Positions 31,660-40,679 of a DNA stretch of 44,047 bases are shown piece after piece; positions within the stretch are counted from its first letter, which is position 1; every line of letters starts with the position of its first letter. Position numbers and translations under genes: made by a program. The notes beneath the pieces were generated by a model. That model was not told the DNA's origin, searched no databases, and saw only the letters and a program-made list of their open reading frames with translations. This stretch comes from Thermoplasmatota archaeon (lineage in GTDB: Archaea; Thermoplasmatota; E2; DHVEG-1): NCBI GenBank assembly GCA_030619765.1, contig JAUXAU010000017.1:1-44047 (forward strand), given 5' to 3'.

Positions 31660-31800
31660 ATGCGAGTAATTGGACTGTTGTCAAGTGAAGAAGAAGCGAA
31701 CGAAATAAAATTTATTGCTAAGGTTTGCACAATTAACGACAGAATCCGTTTTATTGTACATTTAGATAAACTTAAGAAAATGGTAGAAGAAAAACGCTAA
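31660..31800 (+). CDS. Small unknown protein, probably leaderless (46 aa)
   Basis: The frame runs from MRVIGLLSSEEEANEI to LKKMVEEKR. It starts like a small alpha/beta protein, with a beta strand, an acidic helix, a second strand pair (RIRFIVHL) and a lysine-rich helix. A well-placed TATA box supports transcription from the ATG itself. It precedes dtdA by 46 bases on the same strand and may be co-transcribed. The family is not recognised. Confidence 0.5.
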   Translation: MRVIGLLSSEEEANEIKFIAKVCTINDRIRFIVHLDKLKKMVEEKR

Positions 31801-31846
31801 TTTTGTAGTAAATTAAAAAAACATAGCTTTTGTTTCAAACAATTAC

Positions 31847-32722
31847 ATGACTGTTGTAATTGTTTCTTCCGCAGAAGATCCGGCAAGTACAAACATTAAA
31901 AAAAATCTTTTGGAGCAATCATCATGGAATGAAATAGAATCATTCGATAATTTGCCGGTATACAGACATTCTACGATGAAAGATATTGTAATTATTACGA
32001 TAAGAGATAGAAAAATAAGACATGAAAATCTTGACAAAGAAATCGATAACAAACTAGGAATTAAACCAAAACAGGCAATTTTTATATCGAGACACAGAAG
32101 TGAAATGGGGAGGCCGACACTCACTGTACACCCCATAGGCAACTATGGAGAAGCACAGTTTGGAGGAAAACCAAAAATATTAGTAAAGTCTGCTCCTAGG
32201 TTAATGACCCATCTTTTAAGACTCATTAAAAAGAATTTGCAATCAACGGATCTTACCTATCAAGTCTGTTACGAAGTTACCCATCATGGCCCCTATATTG
32301 AAACTCCCACACTTTTTGCTGAAGTAGGAAGCACAGAGAACGAATGGAACAAAAAAGAACCTGCAAAAATAATAGCACAATCAATACTTGAATTACTAGG
32401 GGAATATTATTATGAAGAGGATTTTTCAGATGACATTCCAGTGTTATTAGGAATAGGAGGTGGACACTATGCACCACGATTTACTGATGTAGTATTTGAA
32501 AAAAAAGCTGCCTTTGGTCACATGATTCCTTCATATCAGATAAAGGCAGGTAATATCGACAGTGAAATGTTTGAAAAAGCACTGGATGCAACACCAAATG
32601 TAAAGGCAGCATATATCCATAAAAAAGCACTCAAAAAATCCCAAGTAACAGAATATAAAAAGTGGTTCCAAAATAAAGGAATCCCTGTAATATCTAGTAA
32701 AGAATTATCTGCTCTTGATTAA
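31847..32722 (+). CDS. dtdA: D-aminoacyl-tRNA deacylase DtdA (GEK1 family)
   Basis: DtdA removes D-amino acids wrongly attached to tRNA and is the archaeal and plant form of this proofreader. The 291-residue protein has SSAEDPASTNI at the start, ISRHRSEMGRPTLTVHPIGN in the first third, CYEVTHHGPYIETPTLFAEVGST in the middle and LLGIGGGHYAPRFTD near residue 200. Histidines in these segments are the presumed zinc ligands. Its stop region overlaps the convergent AGT-EndoV gene by 18 bases. Confidence 0.95.
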   Translation: MTVVIVSSAEDPASTNIKKNLLEQSSWNEIESFDNLPVYRHSTMKDIVIITIRDRKIRHENLDKEIDNKLGIKPKQAIFISRHRSEMGRPTLTVHPIGNYGEAQFGGKPKILVKSAPRLMTHLLRLIKKNLQSTDLTYQVCYEVTHHGPYIETPTLFAEVGSTENEWNKKEPAKIIAQSILELLGEYYYEEDFSDDIPVLLGIGGGHYAPRFTDVVFEKKAAFGHMIPSYQIKAGNIDSEMFEKALDATPNVKAAYIHKKALKKSQVTEYKKWFQNKGIPVISSKELSALD

Positions 32723-33637
32723 ACTTTTCTTGGAAAGAGTGTGTGCTATTCTTAAAGGTTCAGGAATTTTGTAACTGCATAGATGCCTTACAACACTAAC
32801 ACAGGTCTTAAGAGAAATTCTGTGTCCTGGAGAGATATAAATTGGTTTTTTAGCTCTTTTTGTAATTAAAGCATAGCCTCTCTTTTCATTATTTATTTTA
32901 ACAGCATTTTCTTCAACTTCCCCATATAATAGACTTTTAGCAACCCCTATACTTGGGTTGTCTAACAATAATCCTGCATGGGATGCCAAACCAGATCCAT
33001 AGGGATGTAGAGTTCCATTCCCATCAAACATAATTACCGAAGGGTTAGAATCTAAATTCGCCACAAGTTTTTTTACAATAGGAAACTCTCTGTAAAAAAG
33101 ATATGTTGAGATATATGGGAAATCTGCTTTAGCAAAAACCGTTTTTTCTTCGATAACCTTCTTTGTTTTATAATCTATTATAACACATGCACCGCAGGCA
33201 TTATCAAATTCATTCTTGGGGTAAGCTACATCAATACCAGCAATAGTTTCTATTTTGTTAAAATCGTCTTCTGTCTTTACTTTTTTACTCAATTCAATTT
33301 GTTCCTGTCGTAATTTTTTCAAAGGATAATCTGTTTTAAAATCCTCAAATAACACATTTTCAAAATCAAAGATTTTACCGTCTTTTACAAAAATGTTATC
33401 TTCTTTTAACCTTCTGATTTTATCAACTATTCCTAATCCAAACCCGCCAAGTCTACCATCGGAATGTACGATTTTATAACAAGGCATATCGTCTGCATCA
33501 GGATTTTGATTCATCATATGTCCAACTGCTCTTGAAGCTATTATGTTGCCCAATGCCCTTGCTACTGCTCCATATGTAGAGATTTTTCCTTGAGGGATCT
33601 GCCTTACCAAATCGTAGGTATATTCGAAAAGATTCAT
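32705..33637 (-). CDS. nfi: O6-alkylguanine transferase-like domain fused to endonuclease V
   Basis: Two DNA-repair modules lie in one 310-residue chain. Residues 1-90 are the DNA-binding domain of alkylguanine transferases (IPQGKISTYGAVARALG, RAVGHMMNQNP). Its alkyl-acceptor motif is PCYKIVHSDGRLGG with C53 kept, but the usual PCHR is PCYK. Residues of about 100-310 are endonuclease V, which nicks DNA or RNA next to deaminated bases, with acidic residues D136 (AGIDVAY), E184 (FYREFP) and D205 (MFDGNGTLHP), all three needed for metal. AGT-EndoV fusions are known in Ferroplasma and relatives, which supports a thermoplasmatal affinity. Convergent with dtdA. Confidence 0.93.
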   Translation of the reverse strand: MNLFEYTYDLVRQIPQGKISTYGAVARALGNIIASRAVGHMMNQNPDADDMPCYKIVHSDGRLGGFGLGIVDKIRRLKEDNIFVKDGKIFDFENVLFEDFKTDYPLKKLRQEQIELSKKVKTEDDFNKIETIAGIDVAYPKNEFDNACGACVIIDYKTKKVIEEKTVFAKADFPYISTYLFYREFPIVKKLVANLDSNPSVIMFDGNGTLHPYGSGLASHAGLLLDNPSIGVAKSLLYGEVEENAVKINNEKRGYALITKRAKKPIYISPGHRISLKTCVSVVRHLCSYKIPEPLRIAHTLSKKSLIKSR

Positions 33638-33711
33638 AAATAGATATATGGTACATCTTGTTAATAATTTTCTTTAAAAATGAAGCCAGAACCTAGATTA
33701 ACGGGGAAATC

Positions 33712-34494
33712 ATGAACAAAATTAAATTCTTGGGAACGGCTGGTGCACGCTTCGTCGTCATGAAACAGTTACGTGCATCTGGAGGTATGTGGCTAACTCT
33801 TGATGATACAGACATATTAATTGATCCAGGTCCAGGTTGCTTAGTTCGATGTCTTTCAAGTAGACCCAAATTAAACCCCAGGGATTTAGATGGCATAATA
33901 CTGACACATCGTCATATCGATCATTCAAATGACATCAATGTTATGATAGAAGCTATGACAAATGGAGGATTTAAGAAAAATGGCATTGTTTTTGCCCCAA
34001 GTGATGCATTAGAAGAAGATCCCGTGATTTTAAAATATATTAGAGATCATGTCGATAAAATTGAGATATTAAAAGAAAAAGAAAGCTACATGCTAGGCAA
34101 TATCTCGTTTTCCACACCGGTAAAACATATTCATGGTGTAGAAACCTATGGTTTAAACATCCAGGGAAAAAATTGCTCTATTTCAGTAATTACAGATACG
34201 AAATATTTTGAAAATCTTGAATCACATTATACAGGTGATATCCTTATAATAAACATTGTCTTATATGATGATATATGTAAAGAAAAAAAAGGGATTCAGC
34301 ACCTCTCTCTTAAAGATGCAGAAAAAATAATATCTGTTAACAAGCCAAAGGTAAGTATTCTCACACATTTTGGTATGACCATGCTCAAGATGAAGCCGTG
34401 GGAGATTGCAGAGAACCTTTCTGAAAAGCTTGGGGTTAAAATAATTGCGGCAAGAGATGGGATGGAGATAGATATCGATCAATTTAAAAACTAG
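33712..34494 (+). CDS. Metallo-beta-lactamase-fold hydrolase
   Basis: The 260-residue protein has the complete binuclear metal site of the family: THRHIDHSND (HxHxDH), the histidine in VKHIHGVETYG, the aspartate in VITDTKYFE and THFG near residue 220. It begins with IKFLGTAGARFV, typical of RNase Z/PhnP-like and YycJ-like members. No beta-CASP or RNA-binding extension is present. The substrate is unknown. A phosphodiesterase is likely by fold. A GGGG stretch precedes the ATG. Confidence 0.85.
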   Translation: MNKIKFLGTAGARFVVMKQLRASGGMWLTLDDTDILIDPGPGCLVRCLSSRPKLNPRDLDGIILTHRHIDHSNDINVMIEAMTNGGFKKNGIVFAPSDALEEDPVILKYIRDHVDKIEILKEKESYMLGNISFSTPVKHIHGVETYGLNIQGKNCSISVITDTKYFENLESHYTGDILIINIVLYDDICKEKKGIQHLSLKDAEKIISVNKPKVSILTHFGMTMLKMKPWEIAENLSEKLGVKIIAARDGMEIDIDQFKN

Positions 34495-34544
34495 ATAAAA
34501 TGTGTAAAAATAGTTTTTAATGTATCAACGTTATACAAACTAAC

Positions 34545-35537
34545 ATGAGCGATTTCAGAAGTATTCTCTCTAATTATTTTGACATCTTGGAAGAAAACGG
34601 AATCGCACACTATATTCAGTGTAAAAATACTCCTGTCGCTTTTGATATTACTGAAACAACTGATACCTTATGGAAAAAACATGATAATTGTCTCAAAAAA
34701 ATGAAAGTAAGTGACATGGAGCCAGAAATATCGCTTCTTGACCTTAAAATTGAACTTGCAAACCGTATATTTCAAGATTGTATTTTATGCGAACGAAGAT
34801 GTAGGATTGACAGGAGAAAAACTTCTGGAAACTGTGGAGTAAAAGAAGCAAGAATTGCCTCTGAGTTTCTGCATTATGGAGAAGAAAATGTTCTTGTTCC
34901 GTCCTATACTGTATTTTTCTCTGGTTGTACCTTTCACTGTGTTTTTTGTCAGAACTGGGATATTAGCCAGCAAGTCTGTGGTTTGTATGTAAAGCCAGAG
35001 ATACTTGCGACTGCAATTAGCAAAAGAAAAAATGAAGGAGCAAGAAATGTTAACTGGGTTGGAGGAGATCCAACATCAAATCTAGCCTATATCCTCAAAG
35101 TCTTAAAAGAATGTAAAGAAAACATACCTCAGGTATGGAACTCAAATATGTATTGTTCTGAGGAAACCATGAAATTATTACATGGAATAATCGATGTCTA
35201 TCTTACTGATTTTAAATATGGGGACGATGACTGCGCTAAAAGATTGTCTAAGGTTGACAGCTACACTAAGATAGTTAAAAGAAACCATAAAATAGCATAC
35301 AAACAAGGAGAAATAATCATACGACATCTTGTTATACCAAATCATGTAAAGTGCTGTTCTGAGCCGATTTTACAATGGATTTGTAAAAATGTACCTGAAG
35401 TTGCTGTGAATGTGATGGCTCAGTATAAACCAGAATATCATGCTTGTGAATACGAGGATATAGCAAGGCCTCTATCAAAAGGAGAATATATGCAGGTAAA
35501 GAATTATGCAAACAAACTAAGCATTCATGTAATGTAG
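34545..35537 (+). CDS. Radical SAM protein, PflX-like (COG1313 type)
   Basis: A radical SAM enzyme related to pyruvate-formate-lyase activases, of the PflX group. The SAM cluster motif CTFHCVFC (C128, C132, C135) is preceded by a cysteine-rich domain, CILCERRC (C79, C82, C86) and NCGV (C97), typical of the group. The GGDPTSNLAYIL segment is the SAM-binding GGEP-like motif. The first 75 residues are an extra N-terminal part. No glycyl-radical partner enzyme is nearby, so the target is unknown. It follows the MBL gene by 50 bases on the same strand. Confidence 0.85.
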   Translation: MSDFRSILSNYFDILEENGIAHYIQCKNTPVAFDITETTDTLWKKHDNCLKKMKVSDMEPEISLLDLKIELANRIFQDCILCERRCRIDRRKTSGNCGVKEARIASEFLHYGEENVLVPSYTVFFSGCTFHCVFCQNWDISQQVCGLYVKPEILATAISKRKNEGARNVNWVGGDPTSNLAYILKVLKECKENIPQVWNSNMYCSEETMKLLHGIIDVYLTDFKYGDDDCAKRLSKVDSYTKIVKRNHKIAYKQGEIIIRHLVIPNHVKCCSEPILQWICKNVPEVAVNVMAQYKPEYHACEYEDIARPLSKGEYMQVKNYANKLSIHVM

Positions 35538-35630
35538 ATAATAGTTGTTACTTTAACTAACACAAGGAGACGTTGTTTGAATTCTTATAAATTATAATAT
35601 GAAATTAAAAAAGAAAAAAAGAGAGATTTT

Positions 35631-37046
35631 TTAGATATCAGTGTTGAAAAATCCAATTGCAAAACTTTGGGTTAAGATTCCACTGTACTGATTTGATACC
35701 GTTACCGTCTCGCCAGAGGTATATATTCCAAATTTGAATGGATTGAACTGTATATACAATAGGACAACTGAATCAAATGTGGATTGCGTTCCACCCGTGT
35801 TGAGATTGGTAATTAATCCTAGAAGGAATGTGGATTTTAATGTGGGCCCTCCTCCTCCAATTTTTATTAACCAAACATCAGAAGAACCTGCACCATAAGA
35901 GCTTGTATCTCCTACGATGATGTAGCCACCATCAGTGGTTTCCTGGGCCCAATAACCATGGTCACTTTGTACTCCGCCAAAGGTTTCATTCCACTGCTCA
36001 TTGCCAGCTGTATCGGTTTTAATCAGGTAAACATCACTGAATCCCGCTCCGAAAGAGAGGGTTGAGCCTGCAACGACGTACCCTCCATCTGAGGTTTGCC
36101 AGACAGATCGGCTATCATCGTAATTTGTCCCCCCATATGTCTTCGTCCATGCAGTGTTCCCACTTGCATCAGTCTTAATCAAATAAACATCAGCGAGTCC
36201 CGCACCAAAGGATTCAGTCCATCCCGCTACAATGTAACCTCCGTCACTAGTCTGCTGAACTGATTGGCCTACATCGTTGTTTGTTCCTCCATAGGTTTTT
36301 GTCCACACCGAATTTCCAGACGCATCAGTCTTGATTAAATAGAATTCGTCGTTAGTATTAGTAGGATTACTTGAGCCTGCAAGAATGTAGCCACCATCAC
36401 TTGTCTGCTGTACGGAATAGGCATAATCTGAAAAAGTACCACCAAATTTTTGATCCCATTGTTGAACCCCGTTAGCATCAGTCTTGATCAACCAGGCATC
36501 ATAGTCTCCTGGTGGAGGAACGTAAGTGTATGCGCCTGCTATGATGTACCCTCCGTCTGTTGTCTGCCGAACGGAATAGCCAGCATCATATTTAGCCGCA
36601 CCAAAGGTTGTATTCCATTGTTCAACGCCATTTGCATCTGTCTTAACTAACAAGGCATCACTGATCCCGAAGGTCGAGCCCGTTATGATGTAGCCACCAT
36701 CAGTAGTCTGCTGAACACAATAACCGATACCCCCAGGAAAGGGTGTTGTATCCCATTGTTTGATTCCATTGGCATCAGTTTTGATCAAATAGACATCAGG
36801 AATTCCACCGGAATAGGTCGAGCCCACAACGATGTAACCTCCATCAGTGGTCTGTTGCACGAAATAACCATTATCTGCCGTGATTACGCCGAATGTTTTA
36901 TTCCATGTTTCAGGTGGTTGCAACAGCAAATCTCTCTTAGGATTCACCTTCTGTATATTACTACTTTCTATGGTTCCCGCTACTGGTAATACAGCAGTTG
37001 CAATTAACAGCGTACAGATAAATATACCTATTATTTTCTTTTTCAT
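35631..37046 (-). CDS. Secreted seven-repeat beta-propeller protein
   Basis: After a signal peptide (KKKIIGIFICTLLIATAVLPV) come seven repeats of about 46-53 residues, each with the pattern QTTDGGYIIxG, then DxxLIKTDANG, then QW and T-F/Y-GG. Seven such units form a seven-bladed propeller. The last blade ends in WLIKIGGGG, followed by an 80-residue beta-rich C-terminal domain (TFLLGLITNLNTGG to SFAIGFFNTDI). There is no membrane anchor. Such proteins are common cell-surface or extracellular proteins in archaea and are probably binding or adhesive. The repeated blades are also visible as diverged DNA repeats. Confidence 0.85.
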   Translation of the reverse strand: MKKKIIGIFICTLLIATAVLPVAGTIESSNIQKVNPKRDLLLQPPETWNKTFGVITADNGYFVQQTTDGGYIVVGSTYSGGIPDVYLIKTDANGIKQWDTTPFPGGIGYCVQQTTDGGYIITGSTFGISDALLVKTDANGVEQWNTTFGAAKYDAGYSVRQTTDGGYIIAGAYTYVPPPGDYDAWLIKTDANGVQQWDQKFGGTFSDYAYSVQQTSDGGYILAGSSNPTNTNDEFYLIKTDASGNSVWTKTYGGTNNDVGQSVQQTSDGGYIVAGWTESFGAGLADVYLIKTDASGNTAWTKTYGGTNYDDSRSVWQTSDGGYVVAGSTLSFGAGFSDVYLIKTDTAGNEQWNETFGGVQSDHGYWAQETTDGGYIIVGDTSSYGAGSSDVWLIKIGGGGPTLKSTFLLGLITNLNTGGTQSTFDSVVLLYIQFNPFKFGIYTSGETVTVSNQYSGILTQSFAIGFFNTDI

Positions 37047-37185
37047 TTTTTATCCTCCAATATATATGAATTGTAATCAGATAATCAGATTTAAATGTTT
37101 GGTATAAAATAAAAACAGGAATATCCTATCATAGTTTATATGAAATTGATTGCTTATTTTCTAGATTAGTAACTTACCTTTTAAT

Positions 37186-38976
37186 CTAAACTATACGTCC
37201 GTATTTAAAAAACGCAATAAACCCTATTATCAGAATTATTATTATTACTAATACAAGATACCAATATTGAAACTCCTCATTGTTTCTTATTGTTATTTCT
37301 GCAGATGTTGATTCGTAAGCAAATTTTGTAACAAGAATCTCTTGAATTCTATCCCAATTAATATCAGGTGCAGTAAACATTACCGTACCTTTAAAATCTG
37401 TGTACAGACTGATGTCCATAAACGTAACTTGTGCACCAGATAATAAATTGCCTTGATCATCTCTTATAGTTACGGTAAATTCTTCGCTCTCCATAACATA
37501 TGGCGCAATACATATCTGGATTGTTCTAGAAGTTACATCACCACCCAAATTTATAACCTCTATCGATGTGGATGAAGGAAGGTATCCATATTTACTACAC
37601 TCTATGGAGTAAAATGTATCAATAGTTACATTTGGTGCTGTGAAGGAGGCAGTGCCATTTTCATTCGTTAGTTTTTCTTCTGAATTAAATGTTGTACTTA
37701 CCTCTTCTAAAGGAATGTTGCTCTCATCTTTTATTGTCGCATAAAAAACGTCTGATTCATTAATAACAGTTTCAATTTCAATAGTCAACTTTTCTAGATT
37801 AGAACTTCTATCTCTTATAGTAATCTTGCCCTCTGCAAAATTATATCCTTTTTTAATCGCATAGATGTAATGTTCTCTGTCCATGAAGACAGAAGGAGTA
37901 ATGAATTCTGCTCTTCCCTTTGAATCCGTGGATTCATCTAGTTCTAAAGATCCTTTCCAGATGGTCACCCCTTCAACACTAGAACCTATATCGTCAGTAA
38001 CCTCAGCTGTAACTAAGTCGCCTTCATATACTTCAGATGGAGTTAATGTAATTTCTAGATCAGAGCCCAGATCGCGGGCAAATAAGCTTAATGTTATTTC
38101 CTTCTCAGCATTATACGTGCTATATCCATCTTTACTAACATAGAGTGAAAAATAGTTGTCATTATTAATTGAAGGGGCGTGTATGTAGGCTCTTCCTTCA
38201 CTATCAGTTTTATATTCAGAATATTTTGAATTTTCATAATAAATTTCTATGGTAACATTTTCTAAATTACCGTATTTACCAATGACATTTACTTCAATAT
38301 TTGCTTCACCTGGCTCGACTATAGATGGATGAATAACTTCCATCAGTTTCATTCCCCGATCCACTTCATTTATCGTTATCATTGTTGAATTTGTCTTATG
38401 GCCTGTTTTGTTTACACTGATTCCATGGTTGGTGGTTATCAGAACGTCGGGTGCAGTAAGAGTTACATTGCCTTCAGAATCAGTAACATACTTAGCAGAA
38501 TTAAACCATACATTAGCTCCTATTACAGGCTCATCTCTGTCCTTGACAGTTACATTAAATTCCTCCGTCTCAATTATATGATCTGTTGAAAGTTCAATTT
38601 TTAAGATTCCAGTTCTATTTTTCACAAGAATAGAATGACTGGCATTTAGCCCTCCAAGAACTTCGGCTTTTACTACATATTCTTTATCTTCAATTGGAGC
38701 TGGAGGCATTGTAAATCTGATTATCCCCGTGGAGCTATTTGTCCAGTTTACAAATAATGAATTTCCGAAGATTACTTTTGCTTGTATTGGCTCTCCATCA
38801 AGTGTTACAGTAAATTCTACTTCCTCTCCCTCAAAAGCATCTACAGGTCCCGTTATCTCTAAAAAATCTTGTGCATTAATCGTGAAGCAATTGACATACA
38901 TTGCAAAGAAGATCATAGTAACAATGATTGTAGAGATAACGTGGTTTTTTTTAGTTAAATCTATCCCTCCTAACAA
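37186..38976 (-). CDS. Surface-anchored protein with six Ig-like repeats
   Basis: The 596-residue protein has an N-terminal hydrophobic signal (STIIVTMIFFAMYVNC), six beta-sandwich repeats of about 75-85 residues, and a C-terminal membrane helix (LVLVIIIILIIGFIAFF) followed by KYGRIV. Each repeat has the pattern E-x-F-x-V-T-V-x-D, then G-A-x-V, then TDSEGxVTFTAP, as in carboxypeptidase-regulatory or Big-type folds. It would stand on the outer face of the cell membrane. The start is uncertain: TTG at 38976 precedes an AGGAGGG that lies inside the frame. No conventional start codon follows at the right distance. Confidence 0.75.
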   Translation of the reverse strand: MLGGIDLTKKNHVISTIIVTMIFFAMYVNCFTINAQDFLEITGPVDAFEGEEVEFTVTLDGEPIQAKVIFGNSLFVNWTNSSTGIIRFTMPPAPIEDKEYVVKAEVLGGLNASHSILVKNRTGILKIELSTDHIIETEEFNVTVKDRDEPVIGANVWFNSAKYVTDSEGNVTLTAPDVLITTNHGISVNKTGHKTNSTMITINEVDRGMKLMEVIHPSIVEPGEANIEVNVIGKYGNLENVTIEIYYENSKYSEYKTDSEGRAYIHAPSINNDNYFSLYVSKDGYSTYNAEKEITLSLFARDLGSDLEITLTPSEVYEGDLVTAEVTDDIGSSVEGVTIWKGSLELDESTDSKGRAEFITPSVFMDREHYIYAIKKGYNFAEGKITIRDRSSNLEKLTIEIETVINESDVFYATIKDESNIPLEEVSTTFNSEEKLTNENGTASFTAPNVTIDTFYSIECSKYGYLPSSTSIEVINLGGDVTSRTIQICIAPYVMESEEFTVTIRDDQGNLLSGAQVTFMDISLYTDFKGTVMFTAPDINWDRIQEILVTKFAYESTSAEITIRNNEEFQYWYLVLVIIIILIIGFIAFFKYGRIV

Positions 38977-39072
38977 TCGTAGCTTTTCTAAACTCTCCTA
39001 AACCACCTTATACTGTGAGTGGGATAACATATACAAAACAATATTTAACTTTTTAGTTATTAGGGGTTTTCA

Positions 39073-39798
39073 ATGGGCTGGAGGTTAATAGACACAGACA
39101 TCGCGGATCCTTTTTATGTCACTGCAGCAGATGAGGCAATATCTCAAGCAAGAAAAGAAAAGAAGGTTGAAAATACCCTTCATTTCTATAGAAGAAACCC
39201 TGCAGCGGTATCCATCGGCAGATCGAGAAAAATACATGAGGATATCAACCTGGATGAATGTTTAAAAAACAATGTGAAAATAGTAAGGAGAACAACAGGT
39301 GGAGGTACAATATATACTGATAAGCAGTGTCTCATTTACAGTTTGGTATTTAACAGGGAAGGTGAGGAGTTAAAATCATCTCAGGATATATTTGAAAATG
39401 TTTGTAAGTCCATTGTAAATACATTAGAAAGATTTGATATAGATACTGTCTACAAGCCGCCAAATGACATTCTTCTCAACGGAAAAAAAATTTCAGGTTC
39501 GGCTCAAATAAAAAAAGATAACATAGTACTTATTCATGGTACCCTCCTTCTTGATACCAATTTGGAGTTAATGTACACAGTGCTTAAAAAATCTAAAAAT
39601 TCAAAGGCATCAACTATTTGCAAGGAAATCGGTTATGCACCTTCTATGAGAGATATCAAAGAAGGGTTGAAAAAAGAATTTGAAATGTACTTTGGTATCA
39701 ATATTGAAAAAACTTCATTTTCTACATATGAAAATAGTTTGATAGATAAACTAATGAAAGAAAGATATCTTAATGACGCGTGGAATTTTATGAGATGA
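39073..39798 (+). CDS. lplA: Lipoate-protein ligase A-like protein
   Basis: The family attaches lipoate or related acyl groups to the lysine of lipoyl domains. The 241-residue protein has the motif IVRRTTGGGTIYTD (RRxxGGGxxxxD) and the lysine region NGKKISGSAQIKKD. A separate accessory domain gene (LplB) is not seen next to it, and the C-terminus has a short helical extension. It starts an operon with phzF, a homocitrate-synthase-like gene and a radical SAM gene. Because that radical SAM gene resembles candidates for archaeal lipoyl synthesis, this ligase may act in de novo lipoylation. Lpd at 14716 is a consumer of the same cofactor. Confidence 0.9.
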   Translation: MGWRLIDTDIADPFYVTAADEAISQARKEKKVENTLHFYRRNPAAVSIGRSRKIHEDINLDECLKNNVKIVRRTTGGGTIYTDKQCLIYSLVFNREGEELKSSQDIFENVCKSIVNTLERFDIDTVYKPPNDILLNGKKISGSAQIKKDNIVLIHGTLLLDTNLELMYTVLKKSKNSKASTICKEIGYAPSMRDIKEGLKKEFEMYFGINIEKTSFSTYENSLIDKLMKERYLNDAWNFMR

Positions 39799-39802
39799 AA
39801 AT

Positions 39803-40672
39803 ATGAAAGTCAAAAAAGTCAATGCATTTACAGAGTTAATACATGGCGGGAATCCCGCAGGTGTCGCAACAAGTCCACCACAGCTAACAGAAAAACAAAT
39901 GAAATATATATCAAAAAAATTGGCTGTTTCAGAAACTGCCTTTGTATTCCCAAGTAGTAAAGCAGATTTTAAAGTAAGATTTTTTTCACCCGAACTTGAA
40001 GTTGATCTTTGTGGACACGCTACTATTGCTACATTTTTTACCATGGCCAAAGAAGGTACATTCCCTCAAAAGAAAGAGAAAGTCTCAATAACCCAAGAAA
40101 CAAAAGCTGGGATTTTGCCTGTGAATGTATATTTTAAAGACAGTACATGTGAAAAAGTCATGATGACGCAGGCCAGACCAGTATTAAAAGATATACAGTT
40201 AACTATGGAAGAAATCGCCAAGTCTTTGAATATAAAAAGAAATGAAATTGATGAATCCTTACCAAAACAAATTGTTTCTACTGGTCTTTTTACATTACCT
40301 GTTTGCATTAAATCATTTGATACATTACAAGCAATGAAGCCAAATTTTAATCACATAAAAAAGATATGTATAAAGAATGAACTTGGAAGCTTCCACGTAT
40401 TTACATTTGAAACAATAGAAAAAACCTCTACCTATCATGCAAGAAATTTCGCTCCTTGTTATGGTATAAATGAGGATCCTGTAACTGGAACAGCCAATGG
40501 AGCAGTTTCTAGCTATCTAGTAAAAAATGGTATAATTAAAGAGAAAAAACTTGTATGTGAACAAGGTGATATTATCGGTCGGCCTGGAAGAGTTTTTGTA
40601 GAAATAGAAAGTGATGTAGTACGGGTTGGAGGCAAAGCCAAATTAGTTGAAGAAAAAGAAATTGAGGTTTAG
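39803..40672 (+). CDS. PhzF-family isomerase
   Basis: PhzF proteins are epimerase-fold isomerases named after a phenazine synthesis enzyme, but most members have unknown substrates. The 289-residue protein has the start KKVNAFTELIHGGNPAGV, the catalytic-glutamate region KLAVSETAFVFPS, the VDLCGHATIATFF segment and DPVTGTANGAVSSYLV near residue 230. The ATG is 4 bases after the lplA stop. No phenazine genes are present, so another substrate is likely. Confidence 0.92.
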   Translation: MKVKKVNAFTELIHGGNPAGVATSPPQLTEKQMKYISKKLAVSETAFVFPSSKADFKVRFFSPELEVDLCGHATIATFFTMAKEGTFPQKKEKVSITQETKAGILPVNVYFKDSTCEKVMMTQARPVLKDIQLTMEEIAKSLNIKRNEIDESLPKQIVSTGLFTLPVCIKSFDTLQAMKPNFNHIKKICIKNELGSFHVFTFETIEKTSTYHARNFAPCYGINEDPVTGTANGAVSSYLVKNGIIKEKKLVCEQGDIIGRPGRVFVEIESDVVRVGGKAKLVEEKEIEV

Positions 40673-40679
40673 TGATACC

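Noticed and set aside
35840-36990. Regularly spaced repeats suggestive of a CRISPR array
   Set aside because: The spacing of about 150 bases and the open reading frame show these are blades of the propeller protein. No short palindromic repeats with unique spacers occur in the window.
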